Source: Verrucomicrobiia bacterium (GTDB lineage Bacteria; Verrucomicrobiota; Verrucomicrobiia; Limisphaerales; JADLHS01). From it: DNA of 64,000 nt. Location of the stretch: the NCBI GenBank assembly GCA_023953615.1, contig JAMLJH010000001.1, forward strand, positions 259,362-323,361, in the 5' to 3' direction. The position numbers and the translations under genes were made by a program. The first letter of the stretch is position 1; every line of letters starts with the position of its first letter. Below are positions 1 to 10,019 of the stretch, one piece after another. The notes under the pieces were generated by a model that had not been told where the DNA came from, did no database searches, and was given only the letters and a program-made list of their open reading frames with translations.

Positions 1-1
1 G

Positions 2-79
2 CAGCGATTTGCGTTGTCTTCCGGCGGCAGGCCGGGTTTATTCTCCGCGACGCTTTTCGAACCCACCAAATCACATTGA
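2..79 (+). CDS. 3' end of an upstream gene (partial)
   Basis: An open frame enters from the left edge and ends at TGA 77-79, only 2 bases before the ATG of the oxidoreductase at 82. The 25 visible residues, ending in FEPTKSH, resemble an ordinary protein C-terminus but are too few to identify. The tight spacing would fit an operon with the next gene. It could equally be non-coding leader, so confidence is low. Confidence 0.3.
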   Translation, partial: QRFALSSGGRPGLFSATLFEPTKSH

Positions 80-81
80 CC

Positions 82-1488
82 ATGAAACAGAAATCTTCGC
101 CTCGTGCTGAATCCGCCCGCGCCACCAACCGGCGCGGCTTCCTGAAATCTTCCGCTGCCGCCACCGCCGTCTTCGCCATTGTGCCCGGTTACGTGTTGGG
201 TTTGCGCGGCCAAACGCCGCCGAGCGGACGGCTGAATCTGGCCGGGGTGGGCATTGGCGGCATGGGCCGCAATAATCTCGCGCGGCTGGCCGGAGAAAAT
301 ATCGTGGCGTTGTGCGACGTGGATTCCGGGCCGCGCGCGGAAAAAATATTCAGTTTGTATCCGAAAGCGAAACGCTACCGCGACTTCCGCGTAATGCTTG
401 AGCGGCAACACGATATTGACGCGATCATCATCGCCACGCCGGACCACACGCACGCCCCCATCGGGATGGCGGCGATGCGCGCGGGCAAACACGTTTATAT
501 TCAAAAACCGCTCGCCCATTCACTCAATGAAGTGCGGGCGCTCACTGAAGCGGCGCGCCGCTATCGGGTGGCCACGCAAATGGGAAACCAAGGACATTCC
601 AACGACGGCACCCGCCAAATCTGCGAATGGATTTGGAGCGGCGCCATCGGCAGCGTCCGGGAGGTTCACGCCTGGACCAACCGCCCCGTCTGGCCGCAAA
701 GCATCGAAGTGGAACGCCCCCGGGAAACGCCGCCCGTCCCCGACACGCTGGATTGGGATTTGTGGATCGGACCGGCGCCGATGCGGCCTTATCATCCCGA
801 TTACGCGCCAAGCAAATGGCGGGCGTGGTGGGACTTTGGCACCGGCTCACTGGGCGATCTGGGTTGCCACATCATGGACCCGGTGTTTTGGGCGATGAAG
901 CTGGGGCAGCCGACCAGCGTCGAGGGCAACATCTCCACCTATTGGGAAGGATTCTGGCAACGCACCGAACCGAAGAACGAAAACTATCCCCGCTCCACCA
1001 TTGTGCGTTACCAATTTCCGGCCCGCGACGATCTGCCGCCGTTGCTCTTGACGTGGTGGGACGGTGGGTTGATGCCGCCGCGGCCGGAGGAACTGGCGGA
1101 TGGGCAACGGATGGGAGACGCGGATGGCGGCGTGTTGTTCATTGGCGACCGGGGCAAATTGATGTGCGGTTGTTACGGCAAGGAGCCGCGTTTGTTACCG
1201 GCGCAACGCATGAAGGAATTTCAACCCCCACCGCCCACGCTGGAGCGCATCCCCGGCGGGCAGGATGGTCACGAACTGGATTGGGTGCGCGCCTGCAAAG
1301 GCGGTCCGCCCGCCGGCGCAAACTTCGATTATTCCGGGCCGCTGTCCGAGATGGTGTTGCTCGGCAATCTGGCGGTGCGTTATCCGGATCTGCGCCTGCT
1401 GTGGGACGGGCCGAATTTGAAAGTCACCAACGACGCGGAAGCGGATGCTTACGTGCGGCGCAAATACCGCGCAGGCTGGACGCTGTGA
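82..1488 (+). CDS. Tat-exported Gfo/Idh/MocA family oxidoreductase
   Basis: Predicted NAD(P)-dependent sugar or inositol dehydrogenase-like enzyme of 468 residues. The N-terminus carries a twin-arginine signal, NRRGFLK at residues 16-22, followed by a hydrophobic stretch ending near PGYVLG, so the folded enzyme should be exported to the periplasm. A Rossmann glycine pattern (GVGIGGMG) follows, then the strand ending in CDVD, and the family's lysine appears in the IQKPLAHS segment. The C-terminal half (WDLWIGPAP, WWDFGTGSLGDLGCH) matches the large exported members of this family common in Verrucomicrobiota and Planctomycetota. The ATG at 82 is preferred; a TTG six bases upstream is also in frame. 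The substrate cannot be read from sequence. The GH116 gene downstream is convergent, not co-transcribed. Confidence 0.9.
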   Translation: MKQKSSPRAESARATNRRGFLKSSAAATAVFAIVPGYVLGLRGQTPPSGRLNLAGVGIGGMGRNNLARLAGENIVALCDVDSGPRAEKIFSLYPKAKRYRDFRVMLERQHDIDAIIIATPDHTHAPIGMAAMRAGKHVYIQKPLAHSLNEVRALTEAARRYRVATQMGNQGHSNDGTRQICEWIWSGAIGSVREVHAWTNRPVWPQSIEVERPRETPPVPDTLDWDLWIGPAPMRPYHPDYAPSKWRAWWDFGTGSLGDLGCHIMDPVFWAMKLGQPTSVEGNISTYWEGFWQRTEPKNENYPRSTIVRYQFPARDDLPPLLLTWWDGGLMPPRPEELADGQRMGDADGGVLFIGDRGKLMCGCYGKEPRLLPAQRMKEFQPPPPTLERIPGGQDGHELDWVRACKGGPPAGANFDYSGPLSEMVLLGNLAVRYPDLRLLWDGPNLKVTNDAEADAYVRRKYRAGWTL

Positions 1489-1571
1489 GGCATGGCGCCA
1501 ATTGCAGTGATCCCGACTTTTCTCGTTTAGGGAAACGCTGAATCATTCAAATCAACTGGTAATGGCGGCCT

Positions 1572-4500
1572 TCAACTCCAGGTAAGCTCCAGTTTTTGGC
1601 CAGCGCGCAACTCGACCGGTCGGTTGAATTCAAGCCGCGCCCGGGGACCGTCGAAGGTAAGTTGCGTGCGGACGGTTCTCCGTCCCAGCCGAACTTTCAC
1701 CTTGGTCGGGCGATTCGCCGCCGTCAGGGTGAGTTCGAGGCGGCGCACCGTGAGCGTACCCCAATGCCAGTGAATCCCGGCCTTCGCCGTGTGGCCTGCA
1801 AACTGTTGCGTAAAACTTCCCCAACCCGCAGCCGTCGTGAAGGCGCATTTGAAATCCTCCGGCGATATGCGCGGCGCAAAACCGAGTCGTCCCGCCGGTC
1901 CATCATACTCGAAACCGCACGCGGCAAGATAGACGCCGTAGCTGGCCATGCTGCGCGCGTAGTGATCACCACATTCGATTTCGTTCCACGGATTGCGTCG
2001 GGTCGCGTGGTAGCGATCGTGCAGCATCCGCGTGATGGCGAGGCCTTCCAGCGTGAGTCCTTCCCACAGCATGTGGCCGGCGACCTGATATTCAAAACCG
2101 TTCATGCACTCGTTGAAATAACCTGCGGCCCAGTCGGGGCCTCGCCCCTTGGCCTGCGCGTAATCCCAATCCCGGCGCGGGAACGTACACATCAACAGGC
2201 CGCCTTCGCCCGCCATCGCATACCAGCGACCCGGCGGGTAGGCGGCGCGATACGGGCCAACATCCGGCGTGAAGTTGTAGCGCCAGAGGGAGCGCAGCGC
2301 GGCAAGGGTTTCGGTCGCCGGCAACACGCGACCCAACCCCACCTGCCAGGCCCAGCTCTGACCGAGCACCTGGTCAATCTCACAACCGGTGCCGGAGTTG
2401 ATGGCGTCGAGGTGTTTCGGATCAGGTTGGTTGATGAAATACTCGCCCTCGAAAAGCTGCCGCACCAGGTTGGGTTGGCCACGCTCAAAAATGTCGCGAC
2501 AGGTTTGGGCGAACGCCACGTCGCCGACGAGGTCCGCCATGGTTTCACCCGCCCGCAATGCGGCGAGATACAAACCACTGAGCCAGGCCACCGGTCCGAA
2601 CCAATCCGTATCGAGCGTGTTGTGTTGGTTGCTTTCGATGAGGCCGTCGCCGTTGGCATCCTTGGCGATGAGCCAATCGAGCGCTTTGCGGATGCCGGGC
2701 CAGTTGCGCTTGAGCCAGGTGGCATCTGTGGTCATTTGGTGCTCGCGCAGTGCGCGCAAGATCGTGCCGGCCTGGGCGTCAATCGCCGGAAAATCATTGT
2801 GCTCGCCGCGAAAGTGAATCGCGCCGTCCGCTTGTTGGGCCAGCCCGAAGTCCACCCGCTCACGCGTATCGCGCTCCAGTTGCGGAAAGAGCCGCGCGAC
2901 CGTGTGGGCGTATTGCCAGACGTGGCCGCAGGTGCCTTCGCAACAACCGACGCCTTCCCAACCCCAGAAGCGGCCATCGGCGAGCCGGTGACAGGTGGAC
3001 GAAGCGAGAATCGAGGTGTTGGCGAAGGTGCGATCCAAAAACCAGTACGGCAGCGTGGAATCGTACCAGGTATCGCGCCATAGCCGCGTCTGGGTCGTGA
3101 GGCGCTCGAAATTATTCGCGACGTGCTCCGCCACGGCGAGCGCGGAAGCGAACCGGGTCGCGTAATGCCGGCCCGGCGGCAGCTTGGGCAGCTTGAGATG
3201 AGGGAAATGCCAGGTGAGCAGGAAGGTGATTTCGCCAGCCTGCCCAGGCTTGAGCGACAGTTGGCGTTTCAGCGAGCCGATCAAAGATTCGCCGAAAGAT
3301 TTCGTTGCGAGATTTGACTCGTTGCGAGCGGGAGCGAAGAAGGCGGCAGTGAGGGGCGGCGTGAAGGAGCAGGCCGCTTGACCAGTCTGCTGCTGGCCCG
3401 GCTCGCCGAGCAGCGCCAATCCCATGGTGCCGAAGTCCGGTTGCTCCGCCAGCGGGCCGGGCGGCGCCTCCGGTTGATCACTGAAGACGATGTAATCCAA
3501 ACCAATGTTGCCCCAGCCGCCAGTCGCCTGATCCACCGCTTGCAAGCGGGCGGTTTTGCCCGCCCAAGGGCGCACGTTCCAAGTGTGCGGCTTCATTTTG
3601 TTGTCGTTGGCGCCCGTAACCGAAAGGACGATTTGATCATCCACCAACAGATTCACGCAGGTTTGGCCTTCGTGCCCGCCACCACCGAGGAGGAAGCGGA
3701 GGTAATCCCGCTCAATCGTGAACGGCGGACTGGTAAGCGTGCCCGTGTGCGCGTCGCGGGCGACCACGTCATTAGCCGGAGCCGAGGAATGAGTGTTCAC
3801 CGCGTGTTGACCGTGCATGCCGAGGTCGCCTTGATAATTGATGACCTGGCTGGCGGCAATGGGGCCGCGACCAAACGCGGTGCCAGCCGCCGTCCACGGC
3901 GCGTACTCATCACGCTCAAAATCGTCGAACAAAATATCGGGGCGCGCGGTTTCGGCTTTCCGGGCGGGTGCGGGCGTGGCGCTACATTCGAGGAACATCA
4001 ATCCACGGCGATGAACCAACCGATTGCGACGCAGGACATCCTGCGCTTTGCCGCTCTGTGCCGCCACATGGTTCTCCAGCCATCCAGCCAACTCGACTTC
4101 GAGCTTTTGCTTGCTGGTGTTCGTGAGTCTGAAACGCATCACCGTGACCGGCAGCGAGGAGTCGTCCACCGCCAGCGGAATGAACGGTGAAAAGGCTTCG
4201 AGCGAAACTGCAACCGGTGCGGCGGTGTCGTGATAGTCAACGGACCCGATGGGGTACGTTCCGTTGAAAGTCACGTCGCTCCAGCCGGTGTGATCCAGCG
4301 CGCGTGTTTGCTCGCGATCGCCCTGGCGAATGTGCAGCGCGAAACCTTGTGCGAACGGAGAAGCCGGCTCCATCGGTTTGGCGTAATGCGGTCCGCCGGT
4401 GCCCGAATGGAGGGGTTGATTGAAAATGTCCCAATGCCAAAGCCGGCCGTCGCCACCGAGATAAATCTGCCCGGCGCAAATCCCGCCGACCGGCATGCCG

Positions 4501-4811
4501 ATGAGCCGTGATTCGGGCCAGCGATAAACCGTCGGTGTGCCACGGGCGAACAGTGCCGCCACCCAATCCGACTGGAGTTTTTTGTCTGCCGGGACCAACC
4601 GCTCAAAGTCCGTGCGGCTGAACGGACCGGCCACCGTCGGCAAACCCGTCAGCGCCAGACCAGCCGCTGCCAGACTGGAGAGCTTCAAGAACTCCCGACG
4701 TCCCCAACCTGTTCGACATCCACAGGCAGAAGTCTGGCAGGGATCATCGAGCATAGCGGGCGACGATTCTGTGGCGGGATTCGCGGCGTCAAGACGTGTT
4801 TTCGTTTGCAC
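1572..4811 (-). CDS. Tat-exported GH116-family glycosidase (GBA2-like) with inserted beta-sandwich-like module
   Basis: Large exported glycoside hydrolase of 1,079 residues resembling family 116 (non-lysosomal glucosylceramidase/beta-glucosidase type). A Tat signal, GRREFLK, lies near residue 37, followed by a hydrophobic segment. The catalytic (alpha/alpha)6 region includes a CCEGTCGHVWQYA segment. E726 in ESNQHNTLD aligns by eye with the GBA2 nucleophile segment, and D813 in IDQVLGQSW aligns with its acid/base segment. Residues about 290-445 (FDDFE to DYIVFSD) look like a separate carbohydrate-binding-like module inserted into the N-terminal domain, since the flanks read across it naturally. 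The listed start is GTG at 4811. ATG at 4754 (residue 20) would give a more usual Tat leader. The exact sugar specificity is unknown. Confidence 0.85.
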   Translation of the reverse strand: MQTKTRLDAANPATESSPAMLDDPCQTSACGCRTGWGRREFLKLSSLAAAGLALTGLPTVAGPFSRTDFERLVPADKKLQSDWVAALFARGTPTVYRWPESRLIGMPVGGICAGQIYLGGDGRLWHWDIFNQPLHSGTGGPHYAKPMEPASPFAQGFALHIRQGDREQTRALDHTGWSDVTFNGTYPIGSVDYHDTAAPVAVSLEAFSPFIPLAVDDSSLPVTVMRFRLTNTSKQKLEVELAGWLENHVAAQSGKAQDVLRRNRLVHRRGLMFLECSATPAPARKAETARPDILFDDFERDEYAPWTAAGTAFGRGPIAASQVINYQGDLGMHGQHAVNTHSSAPANDVVARDAHTGTLTSPPFTIERDYLRFLLGGGGHEGQTCVNLLVDDQIVLSVTGANDNKMKPHTWNVRPWAGKTARLQAVDQATGGWGNIGLDYIVFSDQPEAPPGPLAEQPDFGTMGLALLGEPGQQQTGQAACSFTPPLTAAFFAPARNESNLATKSFGESLIGSLKRQLSLKPGQAGEITFLLTWHFPHLKLPKLPPGRHYATRFASALAVAEHVANNFERLTTQTRLWRDTWYDSTLPYWFLDRTFANTSILASSTCHRLADGRFWGWEGVGCCEGTCGHVWQYAHTVARLFPQLERDTRERVDFGLAQQADGAIHFRGEHNDFPAIDAQAGTILRALREHQMTTDATWLKRNWPGIRKALDWLIAKDANGDGLIESNQHNTLDTDWFGPVAWLSGLYLAALRAGETMADLVGDVAFAQTCRDIFERGQPNLVRQLFEGEYFINQPDPKHLDAINSGTGCEIDQVLGQSWAWQVGLGRVLPATETLAALRSLWRYNFTPDVGPYRAAYPPGRWYAMAGEGGLLMCTFPRRDWDYAQAKGRGPDWAAGYFNECMNGFEYQVAGHMLWEGLTLEGLAITRMLHDRYHATRRNPWNEIECGDHYARSMASYGVYLAACGFEYDGPAGRLGFAPRISPEDFKCAFTTAAGWGSFTQQFAGHTAKAGIHWHWGTLTVRRLELTLTAANRPTKVKVRLGRRTVRTQLTFDGPRARLEFNRPVELRAGQKLELTWS

Positions 4812-5080
4812 GCCTCAGCATTAGCCACCAGCCCCGCGCTGTCAGCAGCGAATTGAAGGAAATGAAACCCCGCCTCGAAAGCCGCCGAATCCCGGCGATA
4901 CGACGATAGCTTGGACTGCTTCGACGGTTGAGTTCGCATCAATAACGCTCCAAGTCCGGTTTCTCCTTGTTTTTTAATGAAACCGACGTAAAAGTTAATC
5001 TCAGTCAAAACAATTTTCAGAGAGTGGGACAGGTCCGCTCCGAACCATAATCAGACGAAGATTCATTCCGCATTTAAACT

Positions 5081-8000
5081 ATGAAAGCAACCGTCCTTCA
5101 TTCTCTCACCAATCGTGGCGCCATTTGTCTTGTGCTGTTCGCCCTTGGCGCTAGCCCGATTTCCGGGGCGGACCGTTTTGTCTCGCTGACCGGCGGCCAT
5201 GTGGCGCCGTTCACCGATTGGGCCAGTGCCGCCACCAACATCCAGGCGGCGATTGACGTCGCCGACGCGGGCGATGTGGTTTGGGTGACCAACGGTATCT
5301 ACAACACCGGCGGCAAGGTGATGGCCGGCGATCTGACGAACCGCGTGGCGCTGGACAAGGCCCTGACGGTCAGAAGCGTGAACGGCCCCTTCGAGACGTT
5401 TATTGAAGGCGCGTGGGATCCTTCTTGGCAAGGTGCCGGACCGATGGCGGTGCGGTGCGCTTGGTTGACCAATGGTGCCGTGCTGCAAGGCTTTACGTTA
5501 CAGCGCGGGGCAACACGATCCACTGGTGACTACACCGCTTTACAAAGCGGCGGTGCGGTTTGGAGCTGGCCCAATGGCGTGATAGATCATTGCGTCATGC
5601 GGTCGAATATCGCCGCTGTTGGACATGCCGTATATCGCGGGCAAATCAGAAACTCCCTAATCACGCAGAATAGCAAAAGCCCGCCGGTCGGCGGGTATGT
5701 CTTACAGGAAGTCACCCTGAATAATTGCACAGTGGTGAGTAACTGGGCGCAAAGTGTCTTCGGTCCGTCCCAAATCACCAATTGCATCGTTTATTACAAT
5801 AGCAGGCCAGACCCGCTACCGGGTAACGCCACCATCGCGTACTCCTGCACCACCTCGCCGAGTTGGGGTGTGGGCAATATCAGTGCCGATCCACAATTCC
5901 TGCCGGGCACCTTCGACCTATCCAGCACCTCGCCGTGCCGCGATGCCGGTGTCTTTTTGGGTGGCGGTACTGATTTGGAGGGACGCCCTTGGGCCAACCC
6001 GCCTTCGATGGGATGTTTGCAGTGGCAACCAACCCCTATTTTCATTCAGCAACCCCGGATTGAGTGGGTGACCCATTCGACCGCCGCCACCATCTCCAGC
6101 GTGGTGGATGGCCAGCAGCCGATGGCGTGTTGGTGGCTGCGGAACGGCCAACGCTTGGAGGATGGCGTGGATTTTGACGCCACACAGACCACCAATCTTC
6201 TGGTCCGCAATGTGACATTGATGGTGGACGCGTCATTTCAAATGGTGGCCAGCAATGCGTTTGGAGTGGTCACCAGCGCCGCGGTTCAGTTGGCCGTGCA
6301 TTACGCCAATGCGACCTCAAGTGCGTCGTTCCCGCCGTACAACACCTGGCAAACCGCCGCCACGAATATTCAAGATGCAATCAATGCCGCCGCCCCCGGA
6401 TCACTGGTCCTGGTAACCAACGGCATCTACAACACCGGCGGCAAGGTGATGGCCGGCGATCTGACGAACCGCGTGGCGGTGAACAAACCGCTGTTGCTGC
6501 AAAGTGTGAACGGGCCGGAGGTCACGGTGATTCAGGGCCAATGGGATCCGACGACGACGAATGGTCCGCTCGCCGTGCGGTGCGCGTGGTTGACCAATGG
6601 CGCCATGCTAAATGGGTTCACCCTGCGCGGTGGTGCCACTCGCGCACTGGGTGATGTCGAAACCCTACGCTCCGGCGGTGGAGTGTGGGCGGCTTCGGAA
6701 ACAGCTTTGGTGACCAATTGCATCATCACCGGCAACTCGGCGAACCAGTACGGCGGCGGGGCGTATTCCGGCTTTCTAAGCCACTGCACTTTCACAATGA
6801 ATAACGCCGCTTGGGGTGGCGGAGCCGCAGGGGCTTTGGCCTTGAATTGTCTGGTGACTGACAATCGAGCGGTGGTTAACGGCGGCGGATTGGCCAACGT
6901 GAATGCAACCAATTGCGCCATAACTAGAAATTTTGCCGTCGCCGGCGGTGGCGGCGTTAGCTTGTCGGGAATGACGATGTTGCCCGCCTTCACGCAGCTC
7001 CAGAACTGCACGATTACTGAAAATGTCAGCATTACCGGAGGAGGTGGCTTGTATTTACTTTCTCCCTATGGACCTTCAGTGGTTAATTGCATCATTTGGA
7101 ACAACCGCGGCTCGGGCTTGTCCCCGGATTACTCTCCGTCTAATGCAAAACTGAGTTATTGCTGCGTTTCTACCCTGCCCTTCGGTACCGGCGTCGGCCC
7201 CGGCAACATTAGTGTGGACCCACAATTATTGGCCGATGGAATTCATCTGGCAGCGACCTCCCCGTGCCGCGGGGCCGGGTTCAATTCGGTTGTCGGCACG
7301 GACTGGGACGGACAACCCTGGCTGAACCCGCCTTCCATCGGTTGCGATGAGCCGCATCCCGCTCCGCTGGCGGTCGCCGTCCAACCGCGCCCCAGTCCGC
7401 AGGTTGGGCAGGTCAAACTGCGCGCAGTGATTGCGGGCACGGCCAGCGCGGACTGCACCTGGCTCAAGGACGGAGCCGTACTGGAGAACAACAGCAAATA
7501 CGCGACCGCCCACACCTCGGAGTTGAGGATCAACGAATTCAATTCTGCGGATGCTGGTTACTACCAACTGGTGGCCAGCAACGCGTTCGGCGTCTCCACC
7601 AGCCAGGTGCTGCACGTCACGGTTCACTGCGTGGACGCCGCCGGCAATGCGCCCCAGCCGCCTTTTGCCACTTGGAATACCGCGGCACCCGACATCCAAG
7701 CAGCCATTGATGTCGCCGCTCCCGGGGCCGTGATTTTGGTGACCAACGGAGTATATGCCACCGGCAGCCGCGCCACTACGCAAAGCTACCCATCAATTTT
7801 CAGCGGCTTGAATCGTGTCGTGTTGGATAAAGCGGTGTTGGTGACGAGCGTGAACGGTCCGCAAGTGACAACCATTACCGGCCAGTGGCCGCCAGTAACG
7901 CCGGAGGATTCCCCGGGCGTGCGTTGCGTCTGGATGGCGAGGGACTCCGGCTTGAGCGGGTTTACTTTGACGGGAGGCGCCGGCGGAGTTTGGTGCGATT

Positions 8001-9022
8001 CGCAACAGGCGGAACTGGCGAATTGCGCCATCACAAATTGCAATGACCAAAGCTGGGCTGGTGGTGCTTACGGCGGGACCCTACGCAACTGCATCCTGGT
8101 GGATAACATCGGCAGTGGCGTGAGCAGTTGCCAGGTATTCAACAGTTTGATGCAGCGCAATCAGGGAAAACTGGGGGGCGGCGCGGCATATTCGTTTCTA
8201 CAAAACTGCACCGTCACGGCCAACACCGCAGCGACCGGCGGTGGCGGCGTATATTCCTGTGAGTTGGTAAACTCCATCGTGTACTTCAATTCCGCTCCCA
8301 GTTCTCCAGAACACGTTTTTACAACGGGTATTAACTCCTGCTCTTCCGCACCGTTCTTTTTTTGGAGCAATAACATCACCGCTGATCCACAGTTGATTGA
8401 CGGCCGGCATCTGGCGCTGAACTCGCCGTGTCGCGGCGCGGGCAATCCGCTTTATGTCACGGACACCGACCTGGACGGTGATCCGTGGGCCAACCCGCCT
8501 TCCATCGGTTGCGATGAAGTCGTGGCCGCGGCGTTTGTGGGGCCGCTCACGGTCGCCGTACATTCCGGCTACCCGGAAGTGGCGGCCACCGGTAAAATGC
8601 CGCTCATTGGCGAGATCACCGGACTGCCCTCACGTGTGGACTGGATGTTTGGGGACGGCACGGGCGCCACAAACGCCAGTTCCTTGGTCTATCACAGTTG
8701 GACTGAACCGGGCGATTACCTGGTCACATTGACGGCGTACAACCTGGACCATCCGGAAGGAGTTACCGGACAAACCACGGTGACCGTGGTACCGGCACTG
8801 CCAGTGCAGATGCTGGCCGCGTCGGCTTGGAGCGGCACGAACTTCAGTCTCTCGTTCACCGGACAACTGGGTTTCACCTATACTGTGGAACAAACCACCA
8901 ATCTCACTCCGCCGGTCACCTGGCAGATTTGGAAGACGCTTCCGGGTACGGACGGTTTGATCGAACTGACTGACCCGGGCGCTACCAACGCCATGCGGTT
9001 CTACCGCCTCCGCCGACAGTAA
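5081..9022 (+). CDS. Secreted triple beta-helix protein with Ig-like and PKD domains
   Basis: Predicted extracellular repeat protein of 1,313 residues. A Sec signal peptide (hydrophobic AICLVLFALGASPISG) is followed by three homologous modules, each starting with a TNIQAAID-type segment, then VTNGIYNTGG, then right-handed parallel beta-helix rungs rich in NCxI/GGG motifs. Each module ends in a CDE or CLQ-type turn after NPPSIGC. Ig-like domains separate the modules (about residues 320-405 and 760-850). A PKD domain (WMFGDG...YHSWTEPGDY) and a C-terminal module of the YTVEQTTNL...FYRLRRQ type close the protein. Such proteins often bind or cleave polysaccharide, but no lyase active site is evident. 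It diverges from the GH116 gene across a 269-base spacer in which I see no gene. Confidence 0.85.
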   Translation: MKATVLHSLTNRGAICLVLFALGASPISGADRFVSLTGGHVAPFTDWASAATNIQAAIDVADAGDVVWVTNGIYNTGGKVMAGDLTNRVALDKALTVRSVNGPFETFIEGAWDPSWQGAGPMAVRCAWLTNGAVLQGFTLQRGATRSTGDYTALQSGGAVWSWPNGVIDHCVMRSNIAAVGHAVYRGQIRNSLITQNSKSPPVGGYVLQEVTLNNCTVVSNWAQSVFGPSQITNCIVYYNSRPDPLPGNATIAYSCTTSPSWGVGNISADPQFLPGTFDLSSTSPCRDAGVFLGGGTDLEGRPWANPPSMGCLQWQPTPIFIQQPRIEWVTHSTAATISSVVDGQQPMACWWLRNGQRLEDGVDFDATQTTNLLVRNVTLMVDASFQMVASNAFGVVTSAAVQLAVHYANATSSASFPPYNTWQTAATNIQDAINAAAPGSLVLVTNGIYNTGGKVMAGDLTNRVAVNKPLLLQSVNGPEVTVIQGQWDPTTTNGPLAVRCAWLTNGAMLNGFTLRGGATRALGDVETLRSGGGVWAASETALVTNCIITGNSANQYGGGAYSGFLSHCTFTMNNAAWGGGAAGALALNCLVTDNRAVVNGGGLANVNATNCAITRNFAVAGGGGVSLSGMTMLPAFTQLQNCTITENVSITGGGGLYLLSPYGPSVVNCIIWNNRGSGLSPDYSPSNAKLSYCCVSTLPFGTGVGPGNISVDPQLLADGIHLAATSPCRGAGFNSVVGTDWDGQPWLNPPSIGCDEPHPAPLAVAVQPRPSPQVGQVKLRAVIAGTASADCTWLKDGAVLENNSKYATAHTSELRINEFNSADAGYYQLVASNAFGVSTSQVLHVTVHCVDAAGNAPQPPFATWNTAAPDIQAAIDVAAPGAVILVTNGVYATGSRATTQSYPSIFSGLNRVVLDKAVLVTSVNGPQVTTITGQWPPVTPEDSPGVRCVWMARDSGLSGFTLTGGAGGVWCDSQQAELANCAITNCNDQSWAGGAYGGTLRNCILVDNIGSGVSSCQVFNSLMQRNQGKLGGGAAYSFLQNCTVTANTAATGGGGVYSCELVNSIVYFNSAPSSPEHVFTTGINSCSSAPFFFWSNNITADPQLIDGRHLALNSPCRGAGNPLYVTDTDLDGDPWANPPSIGCDEVVAAAFVGPLTVAVHSGYPEVAATGKMPLIGEITGLPSRVDWMFGDGTGATNASSLVYHSWTEPGDYLVTLTAYNLDHPEGVTGQTTVTVVPALPVQMLAASAWSGTNFSLSFTGQLGFTYTVEQTTNLTPPVTWQIWKTLPGTDGLIELTDPGATNAMRFYRLRRQ
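5288..5350 (+). repeat. Internal direct repeat, copy 1 (63 bp)
   Basis: Nearly identical (one mismatch) to 6416-6478. It encodes TNGIYNTGGKVMAGDLTNRV at the same point of beta-helix modules 1 and 2. The rest of the modules is far more diverged, so this block is unusually conserved or recently homogenised. Confidence 0.85.
6416..6478 (+). repeat. Internal direct repeat, copy 2 (63 bp)
   Basis: Second copy of the 63-bp block at 5288-5350, offset by 1,128 bases. The corresponding site in the third module (around 7740) has diverged. Confidence 0.85.
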
Positions 9023-9239
9023 GCGCGGACGGATTTGATTGTTACGCCTCTGCATTTCAACGCTTCACTGGGCGATGTTTCCCTCGCTGAGACGCAGGCT
9101 TTGCCCTGGCCGCTGACCGCGGGGGCGCTCGTCGTTACCGTGGTTGGCCTCACGTTGATCCGCGCTCCGAAAACCGCGCCCAAAATCGCCACCACCAACC
9201 AAGGCGGCGGTTCGCAAGGCGCGCGTTCGCCAGTGGCGG

Positions 9240-10019
9240 TCAATGTTCCTTGAAGAACTTCGCGATCAATCCGGGCGCGGCCTGGGGAAAAACGTGGCCT
9301 CCCGGATGAATGAAAGCGATGACCGGTGTGCCGAGGGTGGATGGATAAATCACCCCGTCCTGCCCCCACGTTTCGCCGTTGGTTGAGCAGCCATTAACGC
9401 GCTGCACTTCTTTCAGCATCCTTTCCTGCCAGGAGAACTTCACGAGTGGATCTTTTTGGCCAGCGACCATCAGCATGGGCTTGGGCGATAAACGGGGTGC
9501 GTACTTGGCGACCGCTGCGCAAGGCGCGACCGCGCGCAAAGTGGCGCCTCGTTCCAGCCAAAGCAGGTAGGTAAACCCGCCACCGTTGGAATGTCCGGTG
9601 GCGTAAATGCGCTGATCCGCCACGCGATAGTCCTTGCGCAACCGCGCCAGCAGGGCGTCGAAGAACTTCAAATCGCGACCTTCGAAAGCATCGGCGGTTG
9701 CCTGCCAGCCGTTGCGCCGACCTTCGGGATCCGTCAATTGACCTGGGGTTGGCAGCCCTTGCGGATAAACGACGATTGCCTCCGGCCATTCCCGTTCCAG
9801 ATGAAACTGACGCTGCACCTGACGCGCGTTGCCGCCATGACCGTGAAACACAAACACGACGGGTGCGGGATTCGTGTGGGCCGAGGCTGGCGCATAGACC
9901 GACGCCAGACGCGAAATGCCATCCACCTCGAGGTTGAGTTGCACCGGTTCATCCGCCCAGGTGGCCAGTTGACACCCCAGAAAAATGAGGGTGCTGATGA
10001 TCGTAGTTTTGATCGGCAT
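9240..10019 (-). CDS. Secreted alpha/beta-hydrolase, polyhydroxybutyrate-depolymerase/feruloyl-esterase-like
   Basis: Predicted secreted esterase of 259 residues, of the LpqC/PHB-depolymerase-like group. The ATG at 10019 is chosen because it gives a clean Sec signal (MPIKTTIISTLIFLGCQLATWA); a longer frame reaches 10088. The FVFHGHGG oxyanion segment, nucleophile elbow GHSNGGG, acidic residue in GQKDPLVKF and histidine in HPGGHVFP form a complete Ser-Asp-His triad in the expected order. Such enzymes cleave acetyl, feruloyl or short polyester bonds, and the surrounding glycan genes favour a polysaccharide-deacylating role. The gene faces the beta-helix gene tail to tail, and nothing convincing lies in the 217 bases between them. 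Confidence 0.85.
   Translation of the reverse strand: MPIKTTIISTLIFLGCQLATWADEPVQLNLEVDGISRLASVYAPASAHTNPAPVVFVFHGHGGNARQVQRQFHLEREWPEAIVVYPQGLPTPGQLTDPEGRRNGWQATADAFEGRDLKFFDALLARLRKDYRVADQRIYATGHSNGGGFTYLLWLERGATLRAVAPCAAVAKYAPRLSPKPMLMVAGQKDPLVKFSWQERMLKEVQRVNGCSTNGETWGQDGVIYPSTLGTPVIAFIHPGGHVFPQAAPGLIAKFFKEH

Noticed and set aside
1596..3083. Plus-strand frame of 495 codons
   Set aside because: Antisense shadow of the GH116 catalytic region.
9035..9253. 72-residue plus-strand frame with one hydrophobic stretch between the beta-helix and esterase genes
   Set aside because: TTG start, no ribosome-binding site, overlaps the esterase 3' end, and no recognisable family.
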